64,000 bases of DNA from JAMXLO01 sp963799415 (GCA_963799415.1 CAWCXI010000018.1:1-64000); one strand, 5' to 3'. Shown: positions 43,769 to 54,506, numbered from the stretch's first letter. Translations and numbers: made by a program. Notes: generated by a model from the sequence alone, not told the origin.

Positions 43769-44683
43769 ATGCCCAGTTCTGCTCATCTCGACACGCCGTC
43801 CGCTCCCGCCGCCACGGCGGAGGAACCATCACCGCAGGATGGCTGGCCTGGCGGCCTCGCCGCGCTGCGCGCCGAACTGGATCGGATCGACGATGCACTC
43901 CATGCGCTGCTGATACAGCGTGCGGGGGTGGTGGAGCGGGTGGCGCGCTCCGGCAAGCGTGGCGCCTATCGTCCCGGCCGGGAGGCCTCGATGCTCCGCC
44001 GCCTGCTGGGACAGCACAGCGGAACACTGCCCGCGCAGGCAATTGTGCGCATCTGGCGGGAGCTGCTGGCGGGGACCACGGCGATGCAGGGACCCTTCAC
44101 GGTGGCTGTGTACGAGCCGGGCGCCGGTGCCGGCTTTACCCAGGCCACGCGCGAACATTTCGGCGCGCTGACGCCGCTGCACGTCTATGGCAGGCCGGCG
44201 CAGCCTGTAGCCGAGGTGTATCACGGTGCCGCGGCGGTGGCCGTGCTGCCGATGCCGTCCGAGAGCGATACGACGCGTGACACCTGGTGGACTGCGCTGC
44301 CGCAGAAGGACACGGGGCGTCTCTACGTCGTGGCGCGCCTGCCGTTCTGGGCGCCTCGTCCTGAAGGCTCGCCTGCGGTGCAGGCGCTCGTGGTCGCTGC
44401 GACGGAACCGGACGCCAGCGGACGCGACCGCTCGCTGCTGGGATTGGAGCTGAGTCAGGACGTGAGCCGTGCCAGACTCATCGCAGCGCTGGCATCGGCT
44501 GGCTTCGCGCCCGAGGAGGTTATTCTGCACCGTGAGCCTGGTGCGAGGGTCGCCCATGCTTTGGCAGAGGTCGACGGTTTCCTGGCCGACGATGACCCTC
44601 GGCTCGACACGCTGGACGCGGTGCTGCGCCGTCCGGTGGTCGTCGGTGCCTACGCCATCCCGGAAACCGGAGCAGCCGCATGA
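43769..44683 (+). CDS. Chorismate mutase (AroQ) with degenerate prephenate-dehydratase-like C-terminal part
   Basis: A 304-residue protein. Residues about 28-105 form an AroQ chorismate mutase: LRAELDRIDDALHALLIQR with Arg35 and Arg51, then Lys63 and RPGREASMLRRLL with Arg71 and Glu72. The rest (about 110-300) follows the plan of a P-protein, with VAVYEPGAGAGFTQATREHFG where prephenate dehydratase would start and GLELSQDVSRARLIAALASAGF where an ACT-like regulatory domain would be, but the dehydratase motifs are missing. So it is probably a mutase with a vestigial or regulatory domain. Overlaps hisC by four bases. Confidence 0.82.
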   Translation: MPSSAHLDTPSAPAATAEEPSPQDGWPGGLAALRAELDRIDDALHALLIQRAGVVERVARSGKRGAYRPGREASMLRRLLGQHSGTLPAQAIVRIWRELLAGTTAMQGPFTVAVYEPGAGAGFTQATREHFGALTPLHVYGRPAQPVAEVYHGAAAVAVLPMPSESDTTRDTWWTALPQKDTGRLYVVARLPFWAPRPEGSPAVQALVVAATEPDASGRDRSLLGLELSQDVSRARLIAALASAGFAPEEVILHREPGARVAHALAEVDGFLADDDPRLDTLDAVLRRPVVVGAYAIPETGAAA

Positions 44684-45780
44684 CCGCGCCTCGTCCGCGT
44701 CCCGAAGTCCTCGACATCTCTCCATATGTCGGCGGCGAGTCCAGCGTGCCCGGGATAAATCGGGTGCTGAAGCTGTCGTCCAACGAGGGCGCATTCGGCG
44801 TGCCGCCTGGCGCACAGGAGGCATACAAGCGTGCGGCGGAGGAACTGCATCGCTACCCGGATGGCGATGCCACCGAGCTGCGCCGCGCGATCGGCGCACG
44901 CTTTAAGCTGGACCCGGCGCGGATCGTCTGCGGCGCAGGCTCGGACGACCTGATCTACCAGCTCTGTCTCGCATATGGCGGACACGGCCGCGACATCGTC
45001 ATGAGCGCGCATGGCTTCGCGATCTACTTCATCGCCGGCACGTACGCCGGCAGTCGGGTGATCAAGGCGCCGGAGCGCGCGCTGACAGCGGATGTCGATG
45101 CCATGCTCGCGGCAGTGTCGCCGACGACACGGCTGGTGTTCCTTGCCAACCCGAACAACCCGACCGGCAGCATGCTGCCCTATGCGGAGGTGGCGCGGTT
45201 GCGCGCCGGCTTGCCGCCTGAGGTGTTGCTGGTGCTTGACTCCGCCTATGCCGAGTACGTCGAGCGGCCGGACTACGATCCCGGTATCAGGCTGGTCGAT
45301 GCCGGCGACAACACCGTGATGCTGCGCACGTTCTCGAAGATCTTTGGCCTGGGCGGCATGCGGATCGGCTGGGCCTATGCGCCGCCCGCGGTAATCGATG
45401 TGTTCAACCGGGTGCGCGAGCCGTTCAATGTCACGCTCGCATCGCAGGCGGCGGCCATTGCGGCGCTGGCGGAGCCCGGGTGGGTTGAGAAAGGCCGGGC
45501 GCACAACGCCGAATTTCGGCCGAAGCTGGCCGCGGGTCTGACGGCGGCCGGGGTCAAGGTCTGGCCGTCGGAGGGCAATTTCGTGCTCGCCGACTTCGGC
45601 TCGCCGGAACGGGCCAAGGCGGCGGATGGGTTCATGCGCTCGCGCGGCGTGATTGCGCGTCCGGTCGGCGGCTATGGCCTGCCGCATTGCCTGCGCATCA
45701 CGGTCGGCACCGCGGAAGAGGTGGACATCGTCATCGCCACCGTGACGGAGTTCATGTCCCCGGGTCAGGCCCGGGGATAG
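44680..45780 (+). CDS. hisC: Histidinol-phosphate aminotransferase HisC
   Basis: PLP-dependent class I/II aminotransferase of 366 residues. NEGAFGVPPGAQEAYKRAAEE, FLANPNNPTGSMLP, DSAYAEYVERPDYDPG and the lysine in TFSKIFGLGGMRIGW are the expected motifs. It acts in histidine synthesis, and enzymes of this group often also transaminate prephenate, tyrosine or phenylalanine precursors. The position between chorismate mutase and tyrA suggests the aromatic role is relevant here. Translationally coupled to the gene before; tyrA follows 7 bases after its stop. Confidence 0.94.
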   Translation: MTAPRPRPEVLDISPYVGGESSVPGINRVLKLSSNEGAFGVPPGAQEAYKRAAEELHRYPDGDATELRRAIGARFKLDPARIVCGAGSDDLIYQLCLAYGGHGRDIVMSAHGFAIYFIAGTYAGSRVIKAPERALTADVDAMLAAVSPTTRLVFLANPNNPTGSMLPYAEVARLRAGLPPEVLLVLDSAYAEYVERPDYDPGIRLVDAGDNTVMLRTFSKIFGLGGMRIGWAYAPPAVIDVFNRVREPFNVTLASQAAAIAALAEPGWVEKGRAHNAEFRPKLAAGLTAAGVKVWPSEGNFVLADFGSPERAKAADGFMRSRGVIARPVGGYGLPHCLRITVGTAEEVDIVIATVTEFMSPGQARG

Positions 45781-45787
45781 GTGTCGC

Positions 45788-46674
45788 ATGTCTGAGCCGC
45801 TGTTCCGGCGCCTGGCGCTGATCGGCATTGGCCTGATCGGCAGTTCCGTGGCTCGCATTGCCCGCGAGCGTGGTGACCTTGCGGCCGAGGTGGTGGTGAC
45901 CGCGCGGACTGCGAAGACGCTGGAGCGGGTGCGGGAGCTGGGTTTTGCCGATCGGATCGAGGCGGACCCCACACGCGCGGTGGCCGGCGCGGACTGCGTG
46001 ATGCTGTGCGCGCCGGTCGGTTCATTCGCAGATATTGCGACCGCGATTGCGCCGCAGCTTGAGGCGGGGGCGGTGCTGACCGATGTGGGCTCGACCAAGC
46101 AATCGGTGATCCGCGATGTGGGACCGCTGGTGCCGGCCGGGGTGCATTTCGTGCCGGCGCATCCGGTGGCTGGGACTGAGTACCGGGGCCGGATTCCGGC
46201 TTCACGACGCTGTTCGAGGGTCGCTGGACGCTGCTGACCCCGCCGCCCGGTACGGATGAGGCGGCGGTGGCTCGGGTGGAGGAATTCTGGCGGCGCTGCG
46301 GGTCGATGGTGCAGCGGATGGAGCCGGGGCATCACGACCGGGTGCTGGCGATCGTTTCGCATCTGCCGCACCTGCTCGCGTTCACCATTTGCGGCACCGC
46401 CGACGATCTGGCCGACGAGAGCCGGCAGGCGGTGCTGCAGTTCGCCGCGTCGGGGTTCCGCGACTTTACCCGGATCGCCGCGAGCGATCCGGTGATGTGG
46501 CGCGACATTTTCCTCAACAACCGCGAGGCGCTGCTGGAGATGCTGGCGCGGTTCGTCGAGGACGCGCAGGCGATGTCGCGCGCGGTGCGCTGGGGGGATG
46601 CGGAGTACATTGAGGACAAGGTGGAGCGGGGGCGGAAGATCCGGCGGAGTTTGATCGAGCTGAACCAGGCGTGA
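45788..46674 (+). CDS. tyrA: Prephenate/arogenate dehydrogenase TyrA, 1-base deletion
   Basis: Oxidatively decarboxylates prephenate or arogenate on the way to tyrosine. The N-terminal NAD domain opens ALIGIGLIGSSVARIAR, and LCAPVGSF, DVGSTKQSV and FVPAHPVAGTE follow with the catalytic His. Just after, near 46187, a base is missing: the expected EYSGPDSGFTTLFEGRW is split over two frames. The C-terminal helical domain (VEEFWRRCGS, HLPHLLAFTICGTA, FRDFTRIAASDPVMWRDIF) is intact in the second frame. Corrected length is about 295 residues, normal for alphaproteobacterial TyrA. Third gene of the chorismate mutase-hisC-tyrA operon. Confidence 0.9.
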
Positions 46675-46778
46675 CCGGCGGGGTCGGCACACGCAGTGCA
46701 TGGTCGAGCCGCGTCGTCACTGCTTCGTGGCAATGCCGTCAGGCAAGTCTGAACTGAAATCGAGCGACGGATATCCTG

Positions 46779-47204
46779 CTACGCCACCGCGCGCACGGAG
46801 ACCTCCAGTCGTTTGCCCAAAGCCCTCAACGCTGCTTCGACCATCTCGATCCTGCTGCCATGCAATGGATCACGCAGGCGGCGCACCGCCTTTTCATCAG
46901 TGCCAAGCCGCCGACCGAGTTCGACGTTGGACACACCACCTCGCACCATCGCTCCGTGCAGTGCCAGTTTGGCAGCGACCAACGCGGGAACCGCCACGAC
47001 GGGACACCCACGCGCCGGCGACGGGGAAGGCAATTTCCTACCGCCATCGGCGTAGAACGACAGCGCAGTCACCAACGCGTCTAGCGTCTCCTCGAGCGCC
47101 TCGGCGACAGTCCAGCCGCACGTGACCATCTCGGGCACGTCGGGACAGTTGACGGTCACGCCCTCCGGCTCCTTGAGCGGCTCGACGGGCCACGCGTAGT
47201 GCAT
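46779..47204 (-). CDS. hicB: HicB-family antitoxin
   Basis: A 141-residue antitoxin. The N-terminal half is the degenerate RNase H-like fold (EGVTVNCPDVPEMVTCGWTVAEAL), the C-terminal half a helix-turn-helix (GVSNVELGRRLGTDEKAVRRLRDP) that would bind the operon's operator. The start is four bases downstream of the end of a hicA remnant, the usual toxin-first order. Since the toxin is damaged, this may be an orphan antitoxin or an evolutionary leftover. Convergent with tyrA. Confidence 0.88.
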   Translation of the reverse strand: MHYAWPVEPLKEPEGVTVNCPDVPEMVTCGWTVAEALEETLDALVTALSFYADGGRKLPSPSPARGCPVVAVPALVAAKLALHGAMVRGGVSNVELGRRLGTDEKAVRRLRDPLHGSRIEMVEAALRALGKRLEVSVRAVA

Positions 47205-47207
47205 TGG

Positions 47208-47372
47208 TCAAACCTCCATGTCTCTGTCCGAAACGCCGAGCTGTCGCATAATGGCCCGCAACGTACCCGGCGGAAGTCGCGGAACGACCGTTTGTCTGCC
47301 ATTCAGCGTCAGTGTGCCGGCCTCCTTCCGCGATGTGCAGCACCCAACCTCGTCGCGCGGTGAGCCTCTGCG
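47208..47372 (-). pseudogene. hicA: Truncated and frameshifted hicA toxin remnant
   Basis: Downstream codons read LTLNGRQTVVPRLPPGTLRAI then MRQLGVSDRDMEV, the C-terminal half of a HicA mRNA interferase. In a different frame just upstream lies GWVLHIAEGGRH, the expected middle with its catalytic His region. One extra base near 47318 would join them. The first 12-15 codons and the start are missing: at that point the sequence is a GC-rich palindromic repeat. So the toxin looks doubly broken, once by a repeat and once by an indel. Confidence 0.7.
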
Positions 47373-47412
47373 GCCTCCCCCTAATCCCCTCCCGCGAGGG
47401 GAGGGGGAGGCG
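47373..47412. repeat. REP-like palindrome, CCCCTCCCGCGAGGGGAGGGGG family
   Basis: CCTCCCCCTAATCCCCTCCC pairs with GGGGAGGGGGAGG around GCGA. It abuts the point where the hicA homology stops. The following 170 bases up to the esterase gene hold no gene that I can see. Confidence 0.8.
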
Positions 47413-47584
47413 GCTAGTCGCTCCCAAGATGCCGCCCAAGTTTGACGCCTGCCTGCCTCGGCCACGATTCGCAGCCAGTGGCACCGTGTGTGCTGGCCAG
47501 GCGGCTACGCCTGTCAGACCTTAGCCCTTCAGTGACAATCCACCCGCATGGTCGTTTGTGGCTAAGCCTGCCGAAGGTTCAACG

Positions 47585-48693
47585 ATGCGCCGCACGCCAG
47601 CCGCCTTCCTGTGTTCCATCGCCCTTCTCGCGGCCTGCGCGCCTCGCCCGCCGGAACTCCGAATCGCTGCCACGCCGCCCGCGATTTTCTCTCCACCGCC
47701 AAGGCCGGCATCGCCGATGGCCGCAGCCGGTTCCGCGAGATCTACTGCGCCATCCGCGCCGACCATGGTGCGAAGCTTCCGTTCGACCGCCCGTGCGACG
47801 CCAGCGCGGCACTGTGGCGGCTGCCCGGCGAGCAACCACCATCGGGCCGCCCTGTCCCCCTGACCGCGTCCAGCACCGGCCTGACTGTGGTCATGGTGCC
47901 CGGCCTGCTGGCCGAATGCCTCGCCTCGGAGTTCACCGTGTTCGGCGACGCCCGCGCCGACCTGCAGGCGCAGGGCTACCAGACCGGCTACATCCAGACC
48001 CGCGGCCGCCAGGCCAGCGAGATCAACGCCGACATCATCCGCGATGCGATCCGCGCCATGTCGGCGGACGCGCGCATCGTCCTGGTCACCCACTCCAAGG
48101 GCACTGTCGATTCCCTGCTGGCGCTCGCGACCTATCCCGATCTCGCCGACAAGGTCGTCGCCTTGGTGAGCGTGGCCGGCGCCGTCAACGGCTCGCCGCT
48201 CGCCGACATCGTGCCTGACTGGGTCGCGCAAATGGCGGAGGCGATCGCCCTGCCCGAGTGCCCGGGGGGCCACGGCGTGGAGGCAGCCGACAGCCTGCGC
48301 CGCTCCGAGCGCCTGATGTGGCTCGCGACGCATGCCTGGCCGGCGAGCGTGCGCACCTACTCGCTGGTGGCGGTGGCGGGACCCGACGACATGTCTGCTG
48401 TGCTGCGTCCGTTCGCCGACATCCTCTCGCGGACCGAGCCGGCGAACGACGGTCTGGTCATCGCCTCTGATGCCATCGTCCCTGGCTCGACGCTGCTGGG
48501 CTACGCGCATGCCGACCATCTGGCGATCGCGATGCCCTTTGGGGCCAACGCGCCGCTGCTTGGGGCGACGCTTATGACGCACAACGATTACCCGCGCGCC
48601 GTGCTGCTGGAGGCGGCGATCCGGTTTGTCGAGGAGGATCTGCCGCTTGCCCCCTCTCCCCGGCCGCCTCCCGCGAGGGGAGGGGGAGGTTGA
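47585..48693 (+). CDS. Lipoprotein alpha/beta hydrolase (esterase/lipase-like), 1-base deletion
   Basis: About 369 residues after correction. It begins with a lipoprotein signal (RRTPAAFLCSIALLAAC), the lipidated Cys being in the LAAC box. A frame change between about 47665 and 47690 leads into ARDFLSTAKAGIADGRSRF, then TVVMVPGLLAECLA, the nucleophile motif THSKGTVDSL, AIVPGSTLLGYAHADHLAIA with the catalytic His. One missing base explains the shift. The C-terminal 12 codons are made of a GC-rich palindromic repeat, so the native stop was probably replaced. Membrane-anchored in the periplasm; substrate unknown. Confidence 0.78.
48650..48689. repeat. REP-like palindrome, CCTCCCGCGAGGGGAGGGGG family, inside the 3' end of a gene
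   Basis: CCCCCTCTCCCCGGCCGCCT and CCCGCGAGGGGAGGGGGAGG form an imperfect palindrome that encodes the last residues (PSPRPPPARGGGG) of the lipoprotein esterase. Confidence 0.75.
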
Positions 48694-48699
48694 GTTGAG

Positions 48700-50139
48700 C
48701 TAGGTCAACATCGGCAGACTTAGCGGGGATATCTGTTCTGCCGTCCGGCCTGCCCAGTCGCGGGATGGCGCGTCGCGCAGCATGCGCTGCTGACCTTCGG
48801 CGACCGCGGCCAGAGCGGCTTCGTGGTCCATGGTCAGCACGTGACCAGCATCCATCACCTTGGTGCCGTGCACGAACACCGTGCGCACCGCGCGATCCGC
48901 GGCGGTGAACACAAGCGAGCGCAGCGGATCGCGTGCCGGCCGCATCCATGGATTGGCCAGATCGACCAGCACCAGGTCGGCCTTCGCGCCGGCGGTCAGT
49001 CGGCCGAGATCGGGTCGCTTCAGCGCGTCAGCGCCGCCCACCGTCGCGGCATGGAACAGCGCGGCGACGCTGGTGGTGGTGATGTCGCGCGCAGCAACTC
49101 GCGCGAGGATCGCGCCAAGGCGCATCTCCTCGATGACGTTGTGTGGGGCCACGTCCGTGCCGATGCCGAGATTGACGCCGGCGCGATGATAGCGGCCGAA
49201 ATCCTCCAGTGTGTGGCCGTACCGCGCGAACGGCGATGGGCAATGCGCGACGCTGGTGCCGGTATCGACCAGAATTCCGAGATCGGTGTGGGTATGCCAG
49301 CGCACCCACGAATGCTCGTCGATGAACATCGCGTGCCCCAGCACGGTGCGCGGCGAGAGGATGCCGAGGTCGCGCGCGAACTGCACTGGCGACTTGCCGT
49401 GGCGGTCGACCATGACCAGGAACTCGTTGACGCTCTGCGCGCAATGCACGGTGAGCGGCACGTCGCGCGCCTCTGCCGCGGCGAAGCTGTCGCGCAGCAG
49501 ATCCGTCGTGCAGGTGTCGATCTGCGCCGGCGAGACGATGCCAGAGAGGCGACCGGAGGGATGCGTGGCGGCCTGCTCGATCAATGCCAGTGCCGCATCG
49601 AGTCCGCGACGACCGGCGGTCTCGTCCCAGCGGTATTGCAGCGCCCAGCCGTTCTCCAGATGCCAGCGCGCAGAGGCGTAGGAGGGTGCGAGGAACACGC
49701 GCAGGCCGCTCTGCGCCGCCAGATCGATCCAGCCCTCGTCGATGCCGGACAGGTCGGCGACGCTGGTGATGCCGGACAGCAGCATCTCGCAGAACGCCAC
49801 CTGCTTGCCGGCTTTGCGCGCGGTCGCATCCGGCTGCAGCGCGACCGAGCGTTCGTAGAGCCCGCTCATGTACATCGCAGGCACGCCGTGTTCCTCGCGC
49901 ACGCCGCGAAAGAACGGCTCCGTGCTGGGATGAGCGTGCAGATCGATCAGGCCCGGCATCACCATCAGGTCGGTGCCGTCGATCGTTTCGTCCGCCGTGC
50001 CGTCGTAGTGCTTGCCGATGTAAGTCAGCGTGTCGCCGGTGAAGGCGACGTCGCCGCCCATCAGATAGGCGTGTCGTCGGTTGGCTGCATCCCAGGCGAC
50101 GATGCAGGCGGCGTTGCGGATGCAGGTCGTCGATGGCAT
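48700..50139 (-). CDS. Amidohydrolase-family deaminase/chlorohydrolase (TrzN/SsnA-like)
   Basis: A 479-residue metal-dependent hydrolase of the cytosine-deaminase/atrazine-chlorohydrolase branch. MPGLIDLHAHPSTEP holds the first metal motif (HxH), VPLTVHCAQSVNEF and LGHAMFIDEHSWVRW further His residues, and GIGTDVAPHN the metal Asp. PDLGRLTAGAKADLVLVDLANP is the typical composite-domain end. Likely substrates are 8-oxoguanine, methylthioadenosine or triazine-like rings; not resolved. A composite beta-sandwich flanks the barrel on both sides. It stands alone between the esterase and DUF72 genes. Confidence 0.88.
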   Translation of the reverse strand: MPSTTCIRNAACIVAWDAANRRHAYLMGGDVAFTGDTLTYIGKHYDGTADETIDGTDLMVMPGLIDLHAHPSTEPFFRGVREEHGVPAMYMSGLYERSVALQPDATARKAGKQVAFCEMLLSGITSVADLSGIDEGWIDLAAQSGLRVFLAPSYASARWHLENGWALQYRWDETAGRRGLDAALALIEQAATHPSGRLSGIVSPAQIDTCTTDLLRDSFAAAEARDVPLTVHCAQSVNEFLVMVDRHGKSPVQFARDLGILSPRTVLGHAMFIDEHSWVRWHTHTDLGILVDTGTSVAHCPSPFARYGHTLEDFGRYHRAGVNLGIGTDVAPHNVIEEMRLGAILARVAARDITTTSVAALFHAATVGGADALKRPDLGRLTAGAKADLVLVDLANPWMRPARDPLRSLVFTAADRAVRTVFVHGTKVMDAGHVLTMDHEAALAAVAEGQQRMLRDAPSRDWAGRTAEQISPLSLPMLT

Positions 50140-50182
50140 GGCGGTCTCCGTGGCGATGGCGTCGGCGTGAGTAGTCGGCCGA

Positions 50183-50981
50183 TTATGCGGACAACCGCTC
50201 GATCAGCGCCATGGCAGCGGCGGGTGCCTTCGGTTTGAAGCCGTTGATCATGTAGATGAAGACATCGCGCGACTTCGGTGGCTTTGGTTCAGGCGGCGCG
50301 AGCAAGGGAAGGTCCGTCGGAACCTTCCCGGCAGACCAGATGCTCGCGCGCTTCGCCCATGTGCCCAGCGCGTCGGGCGCATAGCCCGCGTCCTCCTGCT
50401 CCGACGCATTTTGCAACCGCGCGTAGACGAACGATGCAGTGGGGTCGTACAGCCCCGGATGGGTGTCACTGTCCGCCATCACCGCGGCCACCGCGTAGTT
50501 GCGCAGCAGCGCGATGAAGTCAGGGCAGGCAAAGCTCCTGTGGCGGACCTCGACGACGTGGCGAATCTGCTGACCATCCATCTGCGGCAGGCAGCAGCTT
50601 GAGGAAAGCCTCGAAGTCGTCAGGGTCGTACTGCTTGGTCGACGGCATCTGCCAGTTGATCGGGCCCAGCTTCTCCTTCAGATGCAACACGCCGCCGGTG
50701 AGGAATCGCTCGATGGACGATCCGGCTTCAGCCAGGACGCGGCGGTTGGTGGTGAAGCGCGGGCCTTTGAGCGAGAAGACGAAACCGTCGGGCGTCTCCT
50801 CGCGCCACTTGATGAAACTCGCTGGCTTCTGCGAGCCGTAGTAGGTGCCGTTGACCTCGATCGAGGTCAGTTGGCGGCTCGCATGTTCCAGTTCCCGCTT
50901 CTGCGGCAACTTGGGCGGATAGAAGGTTCCGCGCCAAGGTTCGAACGTCCAGCCGCCAACGCCGACCCGGATGGCAGCCAC
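50183..50981 (-). CDS. DUF72 (YecE-like) protein, 1-base insertion
   Basis: A TIM-barrel protein of about 265 residues after correction. IRVGVGGWTFEPWRGTFYP and LTSIEVNGTYYGSQKPASF open the family, and KLGPINWQMPSTKQYDPDDF ends the first part. The second part, HVVEVRHRSFACPDFIALLR, SDTHPGLYDPTASFVYARLQ and FIYMINGFKPKAPAAA, is in another frame because of an extra base near 50583. DUF72 proteins are widespread and have no established reaction. The dps gene lies seven bases upstream on the same strand. Confidence 0.87.
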
Positions 50982-50987
50982 GAATGA

Positions 50988-51470
50988 TCAGTCCGATTCC
51001 TGCACATGCGCCTCGAGGAACCAGAGTGCCTTGTCGAGGTCGCGCGACGCCGCGGTGAAGATGTCGGCCGTGTCCGCATCGCCCGCCTCGTCAGCGTCAT
51101 CGATTGCCTTGCGTGTGGCGTTGGCGACCTGGGCGTAGCGATCGATCAGCGCCGGCAGGTGATCCTTGATCGCGTAGATGTCGGTAGGATAGGGCGCCAG
51201 CTTCGAGGTTTTCGCCACTGCCTGAGTGGTGCCAAGGGCGGTGCCGCCGAGCTGCACAGCGCGCTCTGCCATCGTGTCGACGTGGCCGTCGATCTGGGTG
51301 CGAAAGCCGTCCAGCATCTCGTGTATTGCGATGAAGCGCGGTCCCTTGAGGTTCCAGTGTGCCTGCTTGGTCAGCAGCGCAAGATCGATTGCATTCGCCA
51401 GTTGTGAGTTCAGCAGATCGATCGCGACGTTGCGCGTGTTGGAGGGCAGGTCGTTCTTGGTCTGGTGCAT
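50988..51470 (-). CDS. dps: DNA-protection ferritin-like protein Dps
   Basis: A 160-residue dodecamer-forming ferritin. The inter-subunit ferroxidase site is visible in KQAHWNLKGPRFIAIHEMLDGF with His and Asp ligands, and DTMAERAVQLGGTALGT follows. It oxidises and stores iron and shields DNA in starvation or peroxide stress. The ATG at 51470 has AAGGAG at ideal spacing; the ATG six codons upstream would include that ribosome site. The DUF72 gene follows closely, probably in the same transcript. Confidence 0.95.
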   Translation of the reverse strand: MHQTKNDLPSNTRNVAIDLLNSQLANAIDLALLTKQAHWNLKGPRFIAIHEMLDGFRTQIDGHVDTMAERAVQLGGTALGTTQAVAKTSKLAPYPTDIYAIKDHLPALIDRYAQVANATRKAIDDADEAGDADTADIFTAASRDLDKALWFLEAHVQESD

Positions 51471-51508
51471 GTGACGTTCTCCTTGCATCGGATCAGGCGG
51501 CTCATCGG

Positions 51509-52357
51509 TCAGGTGGCGGCCCGCATCAGCGGTGCCCAGCGGTCGAGGATCGGCAGGACCGCGTCAGCCTTCGCGGCCGGCAGGCTGATCACCACCCGGG
51601 CGATCCCAAGATCGCGATATCGGTGCAGTTGATCAAGATCCTCGGCGACACGGAACAGCGTGACTGGGAGCGACGCAACGGTGCGCCCTGCCTCCTGCGC
51701 CATCTTGTGGAATTCCGGCAGGGTTTGCGCGATGTCGCCATGCCGCGTGCGACCTGCGCCGGGGATCCAGCCGTCGCCGTAGCGTACCGCGCGGCGGGCG
51801 CCGTACGGGAACGCGCCACCGACAATGATCGGGAACGGCTGCTGCACCGGCTTCGGCCAGGTCTGCATCGGCGCGAAGTTGACGAATTCGCCGTGATACT
51901 CCGCGGTGTCGTGCGACCAGATCGCCTTCATCGCCTCGATGCGCTCGCGCGACAGCTTGTGGCGCGTGTCGTAGTTAGTGCCGTGGTGTTCCATCTCCTC
52001 CTTGTTCCAGCCGTTGCCGACGCCAAACAGGAAACGTCCACCGGACAATTGGTCGAGCGAGGCGACCTGCTTGGCGGTCTGGATTGGATCGCGCTGGTTG
52101 ATCAGGCACACGCCGGTGCCGACCTTCAATGTCTTCGTTGCCACGGCCGTGGCGGTGAGCACCAGGAACGGGTCCATGATGTCGTAGTATGGCCGTGGCA
52201 GTTCGGGGCCGCCGGGGAACGCCTTGGTGCGTACCAGCGGGATGTGCGAATGCTCGGGGACCCACAGCGATTCGAAGCCACGTTGCTCCAGCAGCGGGCC
52301 GAGTTCGCCTGGCGTCATCGAGGCGTCGGTGAAGAACATCGCGGCGCCGAACTGCAT
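51509..52357 (-). CDS. LLM-class F420/FMN-dependent oxidoreductase
   Basis: A 282-residue luciferase-like enzyme of the TIGR03619-like F420-dependent subgroup. MQFGAAMFFTDASMTPGELG, the SLWVPEHSHIP strand, VGTGVCLINQRDPIQTAKQ and LSGGRFLFGVGNGWNKEEM are clear. VQQPFPIIVGGAFPYGARRAV marks the mid-barrel. Start ATG with AAGGGAG just after the glnS stop; no other start keeps the family N-terminus. F420 use is inferred from resemblance only; no F420 biosynthesis gene is in the window. Confidence 0.92.
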   Translation of the reverse strand: MQFGAAMFFTDASMTPGELGPLLEQRGFESLWVPEHSHIPLVRTKAFPGGPELPRPYYDIMDPFLVLTATAVATKTLKVGTGVCLINQRDPIQTAKQVASLDQLSGGRFLFGVGNGWNKEEMEHHGTNYDTRHKLSRERIEAMKAIWSHDTAEYHGEFVNFAPMQTWPKPVQQPFPIIVGGAFPYGARRAVRYGDGWIPGAGRTRHGDIAQTLPEFHKMAQEAGRTVASLPVTLFRVAEDLDQLHRYRDLGIARVVISLPAAKADAVLPILDRWAPLMRAAT

Positions 52358-52361
52358 TCGG

Positions 52362-54053
<1,692 letters not shown>

Positions 54054-54143
54054 AGCTGAGGCTCCGCCAAGGGGTGCCAATCTACACCCCGGTGGAGCGT
54101 TTGACGAACCGCGACGGCTTCCCAACAGCGATCGGGGCGGATT

Positions 54144-54506
54144 TTACTCGGTCAGGCGGTGGCGAATTTCCTGCGGCAGATCGGCCAGATCAACCGGTTT
54201 GAACGCCTTGTCCTGCATCTCACCTGCTGCGCCGAGCAACTGTGGACGCCCTGTCATGAAAACGAACCCAACGCCCTGGACGAGACGCCGCACCATCAGA
54301 GCGACGGAACGGGGCATTCCGTTGTCCAACGCGATCTCGGTCTTCAGTAGATCGATCTCCGGCCTGGCTTCGAGCACTCCCAGTGCCACGATGGAATCAT
54401 GGACAGGAACGACCTCAATCGCGCTCTCGGTCAGAAATGCCTCAATGGTTTCCCCGAGGGCAGGTTCGTCATCAACGAGGAAGATGGCGTGACGTTTCCG
54501 CCGCAT
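54144..54506 (-). CDS. Stand-alone response-regulator receiver domain with Asp-to-Glu at the phosphorylation site
   Basis: A 120-residue CheY/FixJ-like receiver with no output domain. The acidic pocket VDDEP (12-14), Thr85 (FMTGRP) and Lys103 (AFKPV) are present. The position that should be the phospho-accepting Asp in T-D-I reads LLKTEIAL, so Glu57. Such D-to-E changes often mimic constant phosphorylation in other receivers; here it is inferred. The ATG at 54506 follows an AAGG; a GTG six codons upstream is possible. No histidine kinase is nearby. Confidence 0.82.
   Translation of the reverse strand: MRRKRHAIFLVDDEPALGETIEAFLTESAIEVVPVHDSIVALGVLEARPEIDLLKTEIALDNGMPRSVALMVRRLVQGVGFVFMTGRPQLLGAAGEMQDKAFKPVDLADLPQEIRHRLTE

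Noticed and set aside
24776..48689. GC-rich palindromes as a CRISPR array
   Set aside because: Copies are kilobases apart with no regular spacers and no cas genes.
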